Of a DNA stretch of 64,000 bases, positions 18,550-29,387 are shown piece by piece; positions within the stretch are counted from its first letter, which is position 1, and each line of letters opens with the position of its first letter. This DNA is from Massilia polaris (lineage in GTDB: Bacteria; Pseudomonadota; Gammaproteobacteria; Burkholderiales; Burkholderiaceae_D), in assembly GCF_012927275.1 (NCBI RefSeq), contig NZ_JABBGG010000011.1, positions 60,318 through 124,317 of the forward strand, in the 5' to 3' direction. The notes under the pieces were generated by a model. That model was not told the origin of the DNA, made no database searches, and was given only the letters and a program-made list of their open reading frames with translations. The position numbers and the translations under genes were made by a program.

Positions 18550-18621
18550 ATGCGTTCGATGCTTTTATGGCTGCTTGGCATTCCTATCCCGATCATCATC
18601 CTGATCGCCCTGCTCACCTGA
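18550..18621 (+). CDS. 23-residue hydrophobic membrane peptide
   Basis: An ATG at 18550 preceded by CAGGAG encodes 23 residues that form one transmembrane helix with the conserved core WLLGIPIPIIILIALL. Peptides with this IPIPIIILI motif recur in proteobacterial genomes downstream of similar membrane proteins. The gene follows the 303-residue membrane protein by 19 bases and is followed by a hairpin, so it is probably the last gene of the operon. Function unknown. Confidence 0.7.
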   Translation: MRSMLLWLLGIPIPIIILIALLT

Positions 18622-18641
18622 GGTGATGGCTTGACGTAATA

Positions 18642-18669
18642 AAGCCCGGCTGCATCAGCTGCCGGGCTT
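18642..18669 (+). terminator. Hairpin after the membrane-peptide gene, probable terminator
   Basis: Perfect 9-bp stem AAGCCCGGC/GCCGGGCTT with a 10-nt loop. The T tract is weak (TGTCGTT), so termination is only likely. Confidence 0.5.
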
Positions 18670-18782
18670 GTCGTTACAGATACGCTGCGGCCGGTGAATC
18701 CGCCGCGCGCTCGTTGATGCTTGCGCGGATTGGCCTGACATTCATGCGAAATGTCCATTCACATCGATACGGATTTCACACC

Positions 18783-20213
<1,431 letters not shown>

Positions 20214-20216
20214 GCG

Positions 20217-21137
20217 TCAGGGATACCTTACCGGCCTGCCAGGGATGTCGGGCAGCGGGATGAAGTCGGTTTCACCAGGCACCTTGGGAAAGAGCTGCGC
20301 CTTCCAGTCTTCCTTGGCCTGCTCGATGCGCTCCGCCGAACTCGACACGAAATTCCAGGACAGGAAACGCGGCCCGTCCATCGGCTCGCCCCCCAGCAGC
20401 ATGAGCCGGGTGCTGGTGGTGCCGCCGGCGCCAAGCGTGACGGTCGCGCCGGGCTTCAGGACTAGTAACTGGCCTGGTTCGAAGCGGCCATCGCGGCCGA
20501 GGTCCAGCGTGCCGTCGAGCACATACACCGCCTGCTCCGCATACTCGGCCGGCATCGTCAGGCGCGCGCCGGGCTGCAGGTGCAGGTCGACGTAGAACAT
20601 CGGCGACGCCGCAGGCACAGGCGATGCTTGTCCGAAGAAGCTACCCGAAATAATGCGCGCCGTGGCGCCGTCGCCTTCGATGATTGGCAGCTGCGCGGCG
20701 CCAAGGTGCAGGAAGGAAGGGTCAGTTTCTTCGTGGCTGCGCGGCAGGGCCACCCAGCACTGCAGGCCGAACAAAGCCGACTCGCGCGCGCGCAGTTCGG
20801 CGGCGGTACGTTCGGAGTGGACGATGCCCCTCCCCGCCGTCATCCAGTTGACTTCACCAGGCCGGATCGACTGCACCGTGCCCAGGCTGTCGCGGTGTTC
20901 GATCTCGCCCTGCAGCAGGTAAGTGACGGTGGACAGGCCGATGTGGGGATGCGGGCGAACGTCGAGTCCGCGTCCGGCACTGAAGGTATGCGGTCCCATC
21001 TGGTCAAAGAACACGAACGGCCCGACCATCCGGCGCTCGCGGCTTGGCAGTGCGCGACGCACGTTGAAGCCGTCACCGAGGTCATGGGTGCGGGGGACAA
21101 CGAGGACTTCGAGTGCGCTTTCCAGTTCGTCGCTCAT
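20217..21137 (-). CDS. Pirin-family protein
   Basis: 306 residues of bicupin pirin type. Domain 1 carries the metal-site pattern [20 protein letters not shown] and [21 protein letters not shown] with HSERT; domain 2 has [13 protein letters not shown] and the C-terminal [15 protein letters not shown]. Pirins bind Fe and some act as quercetinases or redox-sensing co-regulators. The gene overlaps the upstream OsmC gene by four bases (ATGA), so they are coupled. It is the distal gene of a cluster driven from the LysR side. Confidence 0.88.
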   Translation of the reverse strand: MSDELESALEVLVVPRTHDLGDGFNVRRALPSRERRMVGPFVFFDQMGPHTFSAGRGLDVRPHPHIGLSTVTYLLQGEIEHRDSLGTVQSIRPGEVNWMTAGRGIVHSERTAAELRARESALFGLQCWVALPRSHEETDPSFLHLGAAQLPIIEGDGATARIISGSFFGQASPVPAASPMFYVDLHLQPGARLTMPAEYAEQAVYVLDGTLDLGRDGRFEPGQLLVLKPGATVTLGAGGTTSTRLMLLGGEPMDGPRFLSWNFVSSSAERIEQAKEDWKAQLFPKVPGETDFIPLPDIPGRPVRYP

Positions 21138-21523
21138 GATGCGGCTACCTCAGTAAAGATCTGCATTTGGCCCGTCAGGGTCTTGTGGACGGGGCATTTG
21201 TTCGCGATGTCTGTCAGCCGTTCGGCCTGTTCCGGCGCCAGCGCGCCGATGTAGCGAATGGTCCGGTGCAGCACGTAGGCAGCTCCGTCCTGGCCGTGCT
21301 TGACGGAGACGGCAATGTCGTCCAGCGGGAAGCCCTTGCGTTTCGCGTACATGGTGACCGTCAGCGACGTACACGCCGCGAGGGCTGCCGCCAGAAAATC
21401 ATGCGGCGCGGGTCCGCTTGCTTCGCCGCCGGATTCGACCGGCGCGTCGGTCAGCAGGCTGTGTGGGCCGATCTCGATGACCTGCTGCAGCTTGCCTTCG
21501 CCACGGTGGGTAGTCACTTCCAT
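21134..21523 (-). CDS. OsmC-family protein
   Basis: 129 residues with the OsmC fold: [20 protein letters not shown] (first redox Cys), and the second Cys in [13 protein letters not shown]. The family reduces organic hydroperoxides through these two Cys. This one is the YhfA/OsmC-like type rather than Ohr (no CPYS motif). It is coupled to the pirin gene by ATGA and lies 59 bases from DoxX. Confidence 0.88.
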   Translation of the reverse strand: MEVTTHRGEGKLQQVIEIGPHSLLTDAPVESGGEASGPAPHDFLAAALAACTSLTVTMYAKRKGFPLDDIAVSVKHGQDGAAYVLHRTIRYIGALAPEQAERLTDIANKCPVHKTLTGQMQIFTEVAAS

Positions 21524-21582
21524 TGCGTCTCCTTGTGTGAACGGGGCGCGAACGCCCCTCTAGATGATAACGCCGCTTTCGT

Positions 21583-22011
21583 TCACGCGGCGCTGCGGCC
21601 GAGCGTCCCGACACGCTTGCCCTGCGCCGCGTTGCGCTCGCGCTCTGCGGCGTAGACCATCAGCAAGCCGCCGAAGACCGCGACGTTCTTCAGGAAATGC
21701 GTCAGCTGGCCCTGGAAGCCGGCCGCGTCCGCGCTCCAGAAGGCGTGGAAGATGGCGGTGACCGGCACGAGGAACAGTGCGAGTGCCGCGGCGGCGAGTC
21801 CGGCCTGGACACCGGTGATCAGCAGCAAGCCGCCGCCTACTTCCAGCAGGATCGTCACTGCCAGCAGCAAGTCTGCCATCGGCAGGCCGGAGCTGGCCAT
21901 CCATCCGGATACGTAGGAAAAACCGAGGATCTTGTTGATGCCGGAAACGGCAAACAGGACGCCGATCAGGGCCCGGCCAACTGGGTAAAACTTGTTCGAA
22001 ACGTTGTTCAT
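21583..22011 (-). CDS. DoxX-family membrane protein
   Basis: 142 residues with four transmembrane helices. The opening PVGRALIGVLFAVSGINKIL is the DoxX signature. DoxX proteins occur with oxidative-stress genes and are thought to link thiol redox or quinone to membrane electron flow; role inferred. The gene precedes osmC and pirin on the same strand and follows the second pirin by 27 bases, so it is part of the same operon. Confidence 0.88.
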   Translation of the reverse strand: MNNVSNKFYPVGRALIGVLFAVSGINKILGFSYVSGWMASSGLPMADLLLAVTILLEVGGGLLLITGVQAGLAAAALALFLVPVTAIFHAFWSADAAGFQGQLTHFLKNVAVFGGLLMVYAAERERNAAQGKRVGTLGRSAA

Positions 22012-22038
22012 GATAATTCCTTGGTGTGGTTAACAGGA

Positions 22039-22740
22039 TTAGTAAGGCAGGTCGAATACGAGTACTTCCGAATCTTTTGCTTCCGCCAGGCGGATGCCGG
22101 CTTCCTTGTCGACATGTGCGGCATCGCCTCCCGACAGCTCGACTCCGTTGAGCTTGATGCTGCCGCGGATCACATGGACATACAACTGGCGTCCCGGCTC
22201 AATCGCGTATGCGGCTTCATCGGCGCCGTCGAGGATGGCGGCGAAGATCGACGCTTCCTGGCGCAGCGAAACCGAGCCTTCGCGACCGTCAGGCGAGGCG
22301 ATCAGGCGCAGCTTGCCCTGCTTCGACGCCGTATCGAAATGCTTCTCCTCGTAGCCAGGCGCATCGTTAGCGGTGTTCGGCATGATCCAGATCTGCAGGA
22401 AGTGCACCTGGTCGGTCTTGGAGGGGTTGAACTCGCTGTGCACCACGCCGGAACCGGCACTCATGCGCTGCACGTCGCCGTAGCGCAGCACGGAACCGTT
22501 ACCCATGCTGTCCTTGTGCTCCAGCGCGCCGTCCAGCACGTAGGAAATGATTTCCATGTTCTTGTGACCGTGCGACTCGAAGCCGCGGCCGCCGCGCACA
22601 TGGTCTTCGTTAATCACGCGCAGCGGGCCGATGCCCATGTGGGCTGGATCCTGGTAGTGGCCAAAAGAGAAGGTGTGCTGCGAGCTGAGCCATCCGAAAC
22701 TTGCACCACCGCGTTCGCTGCTTTTACGTACTTTCAACAT
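22039..22740 (-). CDS. Pirin-family protein, YhhW-like
   Basis: 233 residues. The opening block SERGGASFGWLSSQHTFSFG and YQDPAHMGIGPLRVINEDHV are typical of YhhW-type pirins, and the metal ligands are in ESHGHKNMEIISYVLDGALE and GSGVVHSEFN. YhhW is a quercetin 2,3-dioxygenase. The start is the ATG at 22740, with AAAAGGA seven bases upstream; the TTG two codons earlier is less likely. First gene of the DoxX-OsmC-pirin unit, and its leader contains a TGTTCGAACA palindrome (22771-22780). Confidence 0.88.
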   Translation of the reverse strand: MLKVRKSSERGGASFGWLSSQHTFSFGHYQDPAHMGIGPLRVINEDHVRGGRGFESHGHKNMEIISYVLDGALEHKDSMGNGSVLRYGDVQRMSAGSGVVHSEFNPSKTDQVHFLQIWIMPNTANDAPGYEEKHFDTASKQGKLRLIASPDGREGSVSLRQEASIFAAILDGADEAAYAIEPGRQLYVHVIRGSIKLNGVELSGGDAAHVDKEAGIRLAEAKDSEVLVFDLPY

Positions 22741-22770
22741 TTTCAATCCTTTTCGTAGTCAGGTTCAAAC

Positions 22771-22780
22771 TGTTCGAACA
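22771..22780. promoter_or_regulatory. TGTTCGAACA palindrome, candidate operator
   Basis: A perfect 10-bp palindrome 31 bp upstream of the YhhW-like pirin start. The GTTCGA...TCGAAC half sites recur at 24106-24122 in the LysR intergenic region, so both may be sites of the LysR-type regulator at 24254. Confidence 0.4.
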
Positions 22781-22882
22781 TTCAGCCTGCAGGCAATTCA
22801 ACGCCTTACCGACCTTGTTCTCACTCTATTGAAGGTATTATGCGCGCCTCGAAGCAAATGAAAAAACGAGTAATTTGCGATT

Positions 22883-23254
22883 CTATGTTCGATTTTTTTG
22901 ATTATTTGGCGCTCCGCTCTGTGACGGGCTCCGCATAAACTCGATGGCGCCCCTGATCTGTGCTCGCGTCAGTTCGGCGGCGCCACCCTTGGGCGGCATC
23001 GCTCCGACACCTCTCATTGCGTTCGCGGTCGGCATCTCGATGCCGCCCGGCGCGCGGCCTGCACGCTTCGCCCACTCCGCCACATCGCCAGCCTTGGGCG
23101 CACTGACCATCACGTTCTCTGGCGCATGACATGCGATGCAAACTGCCCGGTACGCCGCCTTGCCGGCCTCGACCCGCTGGGCATCGTCAGCGAATGCCGG
23201 CATCGGCATCATCGACATCATGGCAAGCAGCGCCAATGGCTTGGTCAAGTTCAT
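22883..23254 (-). CDS. c-type cytochrome (cytochrome c5-like)
   Basis: 123 residues with a Sec signal (MNLTKPLALLAMMSMMPMPA, cleavage near AFA-DD) and one haem motif CIACH. The distal Met ligand is likely in VGAMPPKGGAAELT. The small size and MPPKGG motif fit the cytochrome c5/CycA type, a periplasmic electron carrier. The start at 23254 is chosen because it opens the signal peptide; the longer frame adds basic residues. It lies between the isochorismatase pseudogene and the pirin gene. Confidence 0.85.
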   Translation of the reverse strand: MNLTKPLALLAMMSMMPMPAFADDAQRVEAGKAAYRAVCIACHAPENVMVSAPKAGDVAEWAKRAGRAPGGIEMPTANAMRGVGAMPPKGGAAELTRAQIRGAIEFMRSPSQSGAPNNQKNRT

Positions 23255-23309
23255 ATCAGCACTCCAAAATGGCCGGCGCGCCTGGCGCACCGGCCTATTA
23301 CAGGAAAAC

Positions 23310-24040
23310 TTACTTGCCTTCTTTCGCGTTGAACATGTCGTTGGCGTAGATGATTCCCAGGCCGTAGCCGCCGCCGTGCTCTTTTGCGATGTTCATGACT
23401 GGCGCGTAGGTTTCCGAACGAGTCCAGTCGCGCTGCAATTCAAGCATGTACTGCAGCCAGGTCACTGGCTGGGCTCCGGCCTGGACCATGCGCTGCACCG
23501 ACATGTTGTGCGCTTCCTTGGTGACGCCGCCGGAAGCGTCGGTCACGATATACACGTCGTAACCTTCATCAATTGCCGACAGGACGGGCTCAACCATGCA
23601 CACTTCGGTCCACAGGGCCGCCATCACGACTTTCTTGCGGCCCGATTTCTTGACCACGTCGACGACGCGCTGGTCTTCCCAGGTATTCATGGTGGTACGG
23701 TCGATCGCCACCTGCTCCGGAAATACCGCCTGCAGTTCAGGGAACAGCGGTCCGCTGAAGGACTTGGCTGCCACCGTGGTCAGGATGGTCGGGACCTTGA
23801 AGGCTTTCGCGGCCTTGGCGAGCCCGGTGACGTTGTTGCGCAACTCGGCAACATCGATCGAGCGCGTGGCAAAGGCCATCTGCGGCTGGTGGTCGATCAG
23901 GATCAGCGTGTGATTGTTCGGCGTAAGCAGTTTGGCCGATGGCTTGGCGGCCTGCGAAGGCGCTGCGACTGCGAAGGCGCTGCGACTGCGAAGGCCATGG
24001 CGATTGGCAGGGCGAATTTGAGGATGTTTTTGATGTTCAT
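23310..24040 (-). pseudogene. Exported isochorismatase-family hydrolase broken by a 17-bp duplication
   Basis: The upstream part (from ATG 24040) encodes a signal peptide MNIKNILKFALPIAMAFAVA; the rest encodes an isochorismatase/YcaC-like hydrolase with LTPNNHTLILIDHQPQMAFA (nucleophile Asp), and the Cys region AALWTEVCMVEP. Between them (about 23960-24000) a 17-bp unit, CCTTCGCAGTCGCAGCG on the minus strand, is present twice in tandem; with a single copy the frame reads through as APSQAAKPSAKLL. As it stands the export signal is out of frame with the enzyme, and the first usable start (23879) lies past the catalytic Asp. The copy number change could be reversible slippage. Confidence 0.8.
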
Positions 24041-24105
24041 GGTGATCCCTTTCAGTTTAATAATGGCGGCGACGGGTTGTCGGGTTAAGGCAATTTTCGA
24101 TTTTT

Positions 24106-24122
24106 GTTCGATTTCTTCGAAC
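24106..24122. promoter_or_regulatory. GTTCGA-N5-TCGAAC inverted repeat, candidate LysR site
   Basis: A 17-bp inverted repeat in the 213-bp region between the divergent isochorismatase pseudogene and lysR. A second inverted repeat TGATG-N6-CATCA is at 24183-24198. LysR regulators usually bind T-N11-A type sites in such divergent regions. Confidence 0.4.
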
Positions 24123-24253
24123 AACGAACCGCCATCTATTCACGCTTGCTTTGAACCGCTTTCTACTTTAGGCGACTCAATGTGATGTATTATCATCACC
24201 AAAGTTCCGTTTGAAAAACGGATAATTTCAATCACTATCATCGAAATAATCGA

Positions 24254-25165
24254 ATGCTAAAAATCAGCCTGGATGCGCTTGTCACTGTCGACACGATCGC
24301 CCGGCGCGGCTCGTTTGCCGGGGCGGCAAAGGAGCTGTTCCGGGTTCCCTCGACGATCTCGTACACGGTGTCGAAGCTTGAGGAAGACCTCGGCGTACCC
24401 CTGTTCCAACGCTTCGGCCCGAAGGTGACGCTGACGCCGGCCGGTGAAGAGTTATTAAAGGAAGGCAGGCACCTGCTGAAGGCCGCCGGCGACCTGGAAC
24501 GCCGCGTGCGCCGTGTCGCCTCGGGCTGGGAAACCGAGTTCTCGATTGCCATCGATTCGGTGCTGTCGCCATCGGGCCTCATCGATGACATCGCGGCTTT
24601 CTACGAGGTCGCTGACCAGACCCGCGTGCGCCTCATCAAGGAAGAACTGTCCGGCACCTGGGAAGCCCTTCTCGACCGGCGTGCCGACCTGCTTGTCGGT
24701 GCGGCGGGTGCAGGCCCATCGGGCGGTGGGTACGCCACGGAGCCAATGGGCACGGTGTCATTCGCATTCGTGGTCGCCCCGACGCATCCGCTGGCTGCGG
24801 TCCGGCATGTATTGACCAAGGCTGACCTCGCCGATCACCGCGCCGTCGCGGTGTCGGATTCTGCGCGGCAGTTGCAGGCGCGTACCGTCGGGCTGCTGTT
24901 TGGGCAGGACACCTTGTCCGTGCCGGACATGCAAACCAAGTACCAGTACCAGCTGGCCGGCCTGGGATTCGGCTTCCTGCCCGAGCCGTTTGTGCGCGGC
25001 GATATCGAAAAAGGCTTGCTGATCGAAAAGCAGGTCGAAGAATCCAGGCCGGAAGAGACCCTGTACCTGGCGTGGCGAACCGGTGAGGAAGGTGCGGCGC
25101 TGAAGTGGTGGAAAGAGCGCCTGCGCCAGTCGCCGCCGCTGGGCCGGATGTTGCCCGGCGCCTGA
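24254..25165 (+). CDS. LysR-family transcriptional regulator
   Basis: 303 residues: N-terminal winged helix (LDALVTVDTIARRGSFAGAA, recognition helix VPSTISYTVSKLEEDLGVPL) and a periplasmic-binding-like effector domain from about residue 90. It is divergent from the pirin/DoxX/OsmC/cytochrome/isochorismatase genes at 20217-24040 and is their probable regulator. The effector is unknown; neighbours point to an oxidative or electrophile signal. Confidence 0.9.
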   Translation: MLKISLDALVTVDTIARRGSFAGAAKELFRVPSTISYTVSKLEEDLGVPLFQRFGPKVTLTPAGEELLKEGRHLLKAAGDLERRVRRVASGWETEFSIAIDSVLSPSGLIDDIAAFYEVADQTRVRLIKEELSGTWEALLDRRADLLVGAAGAGPSGGGYATEPMGTVSFAFVVAPTHPLAAVRHVLTKADLADHRAVAVSDSARQLQARTVGLLFGQDTLSVPDMQTKYQYQLAGLGFGFLPEPFVRGDIEKGLLIEKQVEESRPEETLYLAWRTGEEGAALKWWKERLRQSPPLGRMLPGA

Positions 25166-25204
25166 TCGACAGCACGATGGCCACCCTGCGGTGGCCATCG
25201 CCGT

Positions 25205-25309
25205 GTCGTTCCCGCGCAGGCGGGAATCCAAAACCCGGGCGGTCAGTGGCAGCGCGAATGACATCACCAGCACTTGCGGGCCATGGATTCCCGCGGTCGC
25301 AGGAACGAC
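25205..25309. repeat. MITE/REP-like inverted repeat pair
   Basis: A unit starting GTCGTTCCCGCGCAGGCGGG at 25205-25230 and its imperfect inverse TGGATTCCCGC...GGAACGAC at 25284-25309 enclose about 53 bp. This is the common proteobacterial interspersed repeat built on TTCCCGC-GCGGGAA. It fills the gap between lysR and paoA; the rest of 25310-25586 holds no gene that I can support. Confidence 0.6.
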
Positions 25310-25586
25310 CCGGCGCTGGTGCAGCGCGCTCCACAGTTTATTGGGACATGGCCATTTTTTTGCACCAACATATCGCCTGTTTGCTTTGTCCAATACCCTG
25401 GCGATTCATGAGTTGCATTCATGGGACTATGCGCCGTACCGCACAAGTCATTTTCGGCAACTGACATAGAATGTAATGCAGTCACGGCGGCCACCTGCCG
25501 CGCTTCTATCGCCCTGCCGATGAGCTCGAACCCTGAGGGCAGCCGCCGAGCCAGCCACACCATCAGCCAAGAGGATGCGAACGACA

Positions 25587-26234
25587 ATGGACGACTTCAG
25601 CGACATCAAATTAACGCGGCGCGACCTGCTCATCGTGGGCGCGCTTTCCGTCTCGGCGGCGGCAGTGCCGTCGGTGGCCAGTGCCGAAGGGGCCGCCCCA
25701 GCCGCGCCGAGTCCGGCGCCGGCTTCGTCCAGGGTGTCGATGACCGTCAACGGCAAGGTCCACGAGCTCGAGCTCGATACGCGCACCACGCTGCTCGATG
25801 CCTTGCGTGAAAACCTGCAGATGAGCGGCACCAAGAAGGGCTGCGATCACGGCCAGTGCGGCGCCTGCACGGTGATCGTCGATGGCCGCCGGATCAACTC
25901 GTGCCTCAGCCTTGCAGTGATGCACAGCGGCGCCAACGTTACGACCATCGAAGGCCTCGGCACCAAAGACAAGCTGCATGCCATGCAAGCCGCGTTCATC
26001 AAGCACGACGGCTTCCAATGCGGCTACTGCACACCCGGCCAGATTTGTTCGGCTATATCGGTGCTGAACGAAATCAAGGAGGGCATTCCCAGCCATGTCA
26101 GCTCGGACCTGAACGCAGCTCCGCTGCTCAGCGCCGAAGAAATCCGCGAGCGCATGAGCGGCAACATCTGCCGCTGCGGCGCTTACTCGAACATCGTCGA
26201 TGCGATCACCGAAGTCGCAGGGAGGACAGCATGA
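25587..26234 (+). CDS. paoA: Aldehyde oxidoreductase, 2Fe-2S subunit (PaoA-like)
   Basis: 215 residues. A Tat signal with [13 protein letters not shown] at the N-terminus predicts export of the folded complex. The ferredoxin-like domain has [11 protein letters not shown] and the second cluster domain has [10 protein letters not shown] and CRCGAYSN, giving two [2Fe-2S] clusters as in the xanthine oxidase family. An ATG at 25575 abuts AGAGG, so the ATG at 25587 is preferred. Its stop overlaps paoB (ATGA). Together with paoB and paoC it makes a periplasmic molybdoenzyme that oxidises aromatic aldehydes. Confidence 0.9.
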   Translation: MDDFSDIKLTRRDLLIVGALSVSAAAVPSVASAEGAAPAAPSPAPASSRVSMTVNGKVHELELDTRTTLLDALRENLQMSGTKKGCDHGQCGACTVIVDGRRINSCLSLAVMHSGANVTTIEGLGTKDKLHAMQAAFIKHDGFQCGYCTPGQICSAISVLNEIKEGIPSHVSSDLNAAPLLSAEEIRERMSGNICRCGAYSNIVDAITEVAGRTA

Positions 26235-27184
26235 GGGTCTTCACCTACCAGCGCGCGGCTTCGCCCGCCGAAGCGGCCACCGCGGCATCGCGCACGCCAG
26301 GCGCCAGATTCATCGCCGGCGGCACCAATCTGCTCGACCTGATGAAGCTCGAGATCGAAACGCCGGGCCACCTGATTGACGTCAACGGCCTCGGCCTCGA
26401 CAAGATCGAGGCAACGCCGGAGGGCGGCCTTCGCGTAGGCGCACTGGTGCGCAATACCGACCTCGCGGCCGACGCGCGTATTCGCCGCGACTATGCCGTG
26501 CTGTCGCGCGCCTTGCTGGCCGGCGCGTCGACGCAGTTGCGGAATATGGCGACCACCGCCGGCAACCTGCTCCAGCGCACGCGCTGTCCGTACTTTTACG
26601 ATACGAACCAGCCGTGCAACAAGCGCAAACCCGGCAGCGGCTGTTCCGCCATCGGCGGGTTCACCCGCAACCATGCGATTGTCGGCGCCAGCGACGCCTG
26701 CATCGCGACGCATCCGAGCGACATGGCGGTGGCCATGCGTTTGCTCGACGCCGAAGTCGAAACGATACGGCCGAACGGCACGGCGCGGGTCATTCCGATT
26801 GCCGCCTTCCATCGCCTGCCTGGCAGCACGCCGCACATCGAAACCACCTTGGAGCCCGGCGAACTGATCACCAGCGTAAAGCTGCCCAAGCCGCTTGGCG
26901 GCGCGCATATTTACCGCAAGGTGCGCGACCGCTCGTCGTATGCGTTCGCACTGGTGTCGGTCGCGGCAGTGATCCAGCCGGATGGTTCGGGCCGGGTCGC
27001 GCTGGGCGGCGTGGCGCACCGTCCGTGGCGCGTCGAAGCAGCCGAGCAGAACATGTCGAAAGGCGCGCAAGCCGTGGCGGATCAGCTGCTCGCCGGCGCC
27101 AGGCCAACCCACGATAACGCGTTCAAGGTCCCCCTGGTCCAGCGCACCCTCGCCGCAGTGATGGCGCAAGCGAAGAAAGGCTGA
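26231..27184 (+). CDS. paoB: Aldehyde oxidoreductase, FAD subunit (PaoB-like)
   Basis: 317 residues. FAD binding is shown by [15 protein letters not shown] and [20 protein letters not shown]. The insert [20 protein letters not shown] with a further Cys (C..C.....C) is the extra [4Fe-4S] site typical of PaoB and absent from xanthine dehydrogenase FAD subunits, which separates this complex from XdhB. Translationally coupled to paoA and four bases before paoC. Confidence 0.9.
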   Translation: MRVFTYQRAASPAEAATAASRTPGARFIAGGTNLLDLMKLEIETPGHLIDVNGLGLDKIEATPEGGLRVGALVRNTDLAADARIRRDYAVLSRALLAGASTQLRNMATTAGNLLQRTRCPYFYDTNQPCNKRKPGSGCSAIGGFTRNHAIVGASDACIATHPSDMAVAMRLLDAEVETIRPNGTARVIPIAAFHRLPGSTPHIETTLEPGELITSVKLPKPLGGAHIYRKVRDRSSYAFALVSVAAVIQPDGSGRVALGGVAHRPWRVEAAEQNMSKGAQAVADQLLAGARPTHDNAFKVPLVQRTLAAVMAQAKKG

Positions 27185-27188
27185 CGTC

Positions 27189-29387
27189 ATGAAATTCACT
27201 ACTCCTGCGACTACCAATCCGATCGACCAGATGAAGATCATCGGCCGCCCGGTCGACCGCGTCGATGGTCCCATGAAGGCCAGCGGGTCGGCGCCGTACG
27301 CCCATGAACAACATGCGGCCGCACCGAACGCCGCTTACGGCTACATGCTCGGCGCCGCCATTGCCAAAGGCCGCATCGGTTCGATGAACATCGACGAAGC
27401 GCAACGCGCGCCCGGCGTCATCTCGATCGTCACCGCCGCGAATGCGGGCAAGCTCGGCAAGGGCAACTTCAATACCGCCAAGTTGTTGGGCGGACCGGCG
27501 ATCCAGCATTACCACCAGGCCGTTTCCCTGGTGGTGGCCGAGACGTTCGAACAGGCGCGCTCCGCATCCCAGCTGATCCGCGTGAAGTACATCAAGGAGA
27601 AAGGCGCGTTCGACCTCGCGAAGGCAAAGCCCTCCGCCACCAAGCCGAAGGACAAGGACGCCGACACCGAGGCAGGCGACTTCGCCGGCGCCTTTGCGGC
27701 ATCACCGGTGACGCTGGACGCCCACTACACCACGCCGGACCAGTCGCACGCGATGATGGAGCCGCATGCGTCGATCGCGTCGTGGGAAGGCGACAAGCTG
27801 ACCGTGTGGACCTCGAACCAGATGATCGACTGGAGCAAGGGTGACCTGGCGAAGACGCTCGGCATACCGAAGGAAAACGTCCGCCTGGTCTCGCCGTTTA
27901 TCGGTGGCGGCTTTGGCGGAAAACTGTTCTTGCGCTCCGAGGCCTTGCTGGCTTCGCTCGGCGCCCGCGTGGCGAAGCGCCCGGTCAAGGTTGCGCTGCC
28001 GCGCCCGCTCATGTTCAACAACACCACCCACCGTCCGGCGACCATCCAGCGCATCCGGATCGGCGCCACGCGCGACGGCAAGATCACCGCGATGGGCCAC
28101 GAATCATGGTCCGGCGACTTGCCCGGCGGCGGGCCGGAGAACGCGGTCCAGCAGACCCGCTTGCTCTACGCCGGCGCCGGCCGCATGACCGCCACCCGGC
28201 TGGCCGTGCTCGACCTCCCCGAAGGCAATGCGATGCGTGCACCGGGCGAGGCGCCCGGCCTGATGGCGCTGGAAATCGCGATGGACGAGATGGCCGAAAA
28301 GCTGAAGATCGACCCGGTCACCTTCCGCATCCTCAACGACACCAAGGTCGATCCCGAACACCCGGACCGCCGCTTCTCGCAACGCCGCCTGATCGACTGC
28401 ATGCGCATCGGCGCCGAGCGCTTCGGCTGGAATACGCGCAAGACCGAGCCCGGCACGAACCGCGACGGCCAGTGGCTGGTCGGCATGGGCGTGGCGTCGG
28501 CGTTCCGCAATAACCTCGTCATGACATCGGCGGCGCGCGTGCGCCTCGACCGCAATGGCGTCGTGACGGTCGAAACCGACATGACCGACATCGGCACCGG
28601 CAGCTACACCATCATCGCCCAGACCGCCGCTGAGATGATGGGCGTGCCGCTTGAGAAGGTCGTGGTGCGCCTTGGCGACTCCAGCTTCCCGGTGTCGGCC
28701 GGCTCAGGCGGGCAATGGGGCGCCAACAGTTCCACCGCGGGCGTCTACGCCGCCTGCATCAAACTGCGCGAAGCGGTGGCACAGAAACTTGGCTTCAATG
28801 CCACGGACGCGGAATTTGTGGATGGATCGGTACGTTCAGGCGGCAATTCCGCACCGTTGGGCAAGGCCGCTGAAGCGGGCGAACTGGTCGCCGAAGACAC
28901 AATGGAATATGGCGACCTGGACAAGAAGTTCCAGCAATCGACATTCGGCGCGCACTTTGTCGAGGTCGGTGTCGATATGGCCACGGGCGAAACGCGCATA
29001 CGCCGCATGCTGGCAGTCTGCGCGGCTGGCCGGATCCTCAATCCGAAGTCGGCGCGCAGCCAGGTCATCGGCGCGATGACGATGGGCGCCGGGGCCGCGT
29101 TGATGGAAGAACTGGTGGTCGACAAACGGTCCGGCTTCTTCGTCAACCATGACCTGGCGAGCTATGAAGTGCCGGTCCACTCGGATATTCCACATCAGGA
29201 TGTCATCTTCCTCGACGAAACCGATCCGATGTCGTCGCCGATGAAGGCCAAAGGCGTGGGCGAACTGGGGATTTGCGGCGTCGGCGCGGCGATTGCCAAC
29301 GCCATCTACAACGCTACCGGAGTCCGCGTGCGCGAGTACCCGATCACCTTGGACAAGCTGCTGCCAAAAATGCCAGCTTATATTTAA
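27189..29387 (+). CDS. paoC: Aldehyde oxidoreductase, molybdopterin subunit (PaoC-like)
   Basis: 732 residues, the usual PaoC length. Molybdenum cofactor contacts include FIGGGFGGK and NAMRAPGEAPG, and the catalytic Glu is in KGVGELGICGVG near the C-terminus. No signal of its own; it would be exported with PaoA. No PaoD-type cofactor-insertion chaperone gene follows within the window, so it must be supplied from elsewhere. Confidence 0.9.
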   Translation: MKFTTPATTNPIDQMKIIGRPVDRVDGPMKASGSAPYAHEQHAAAPNAAYGYMLGAAIAKGRIGSMNIDEAQRAPGVISIVTAANAGKLGKGNFNTAKLLGGPAIQHYHQAVSLVVAETFEQARSASQLIRVKYIKEKGAFDLAKAKPSATKPKDKDADTEAGDFAGAFAASPVTLDAHYTTPDQSHAMMEPHASIASWEGDKLTVWTSNQMIDWSKGDLAKTLGIPKENVRLVSPFIGGGFGGKLFLRSEALLASLGARVAKRPVKVALPRPLMFNNTTHRPATIQRIRIGATRDGKITAMGHESWSGDLPGGGPENAVQQTRLLYAGAGRMTATRLAVLDLPEGNAMRAPGEAPGLMALEIAMDEMAEKLKIDPVTFRILNDTKVDPEHPDRRFSQRRLIDCMRIGAERFGWNTRKTEPGTNRDGQWLVGMGVASAFRNNLVMTSAARVRLDRNGVVTVETDMTDIGTGSYTIIAQTAAEMMGVPLEKVVVRLGDSSFPVSAGSGGQWGANSSTAGVYAACIKLREAVAQKLGFNATDAEFVDGSVRSGGNSAPLGKAAEAGELVAEDTMEYGDLDKKFQQSTFGAHFVEVGVDMATGETRIRRMLAVCAAGRILNPKSARSQVIGAMTMGAGAALMEELVVDKRSGFFVNHDLASYEVPVHSDIPHQDVIFLDETDPMSSPMKAKGVGELGICGVGAAIANAIYNATGVRVREYPITLDKLLPKMPAYI

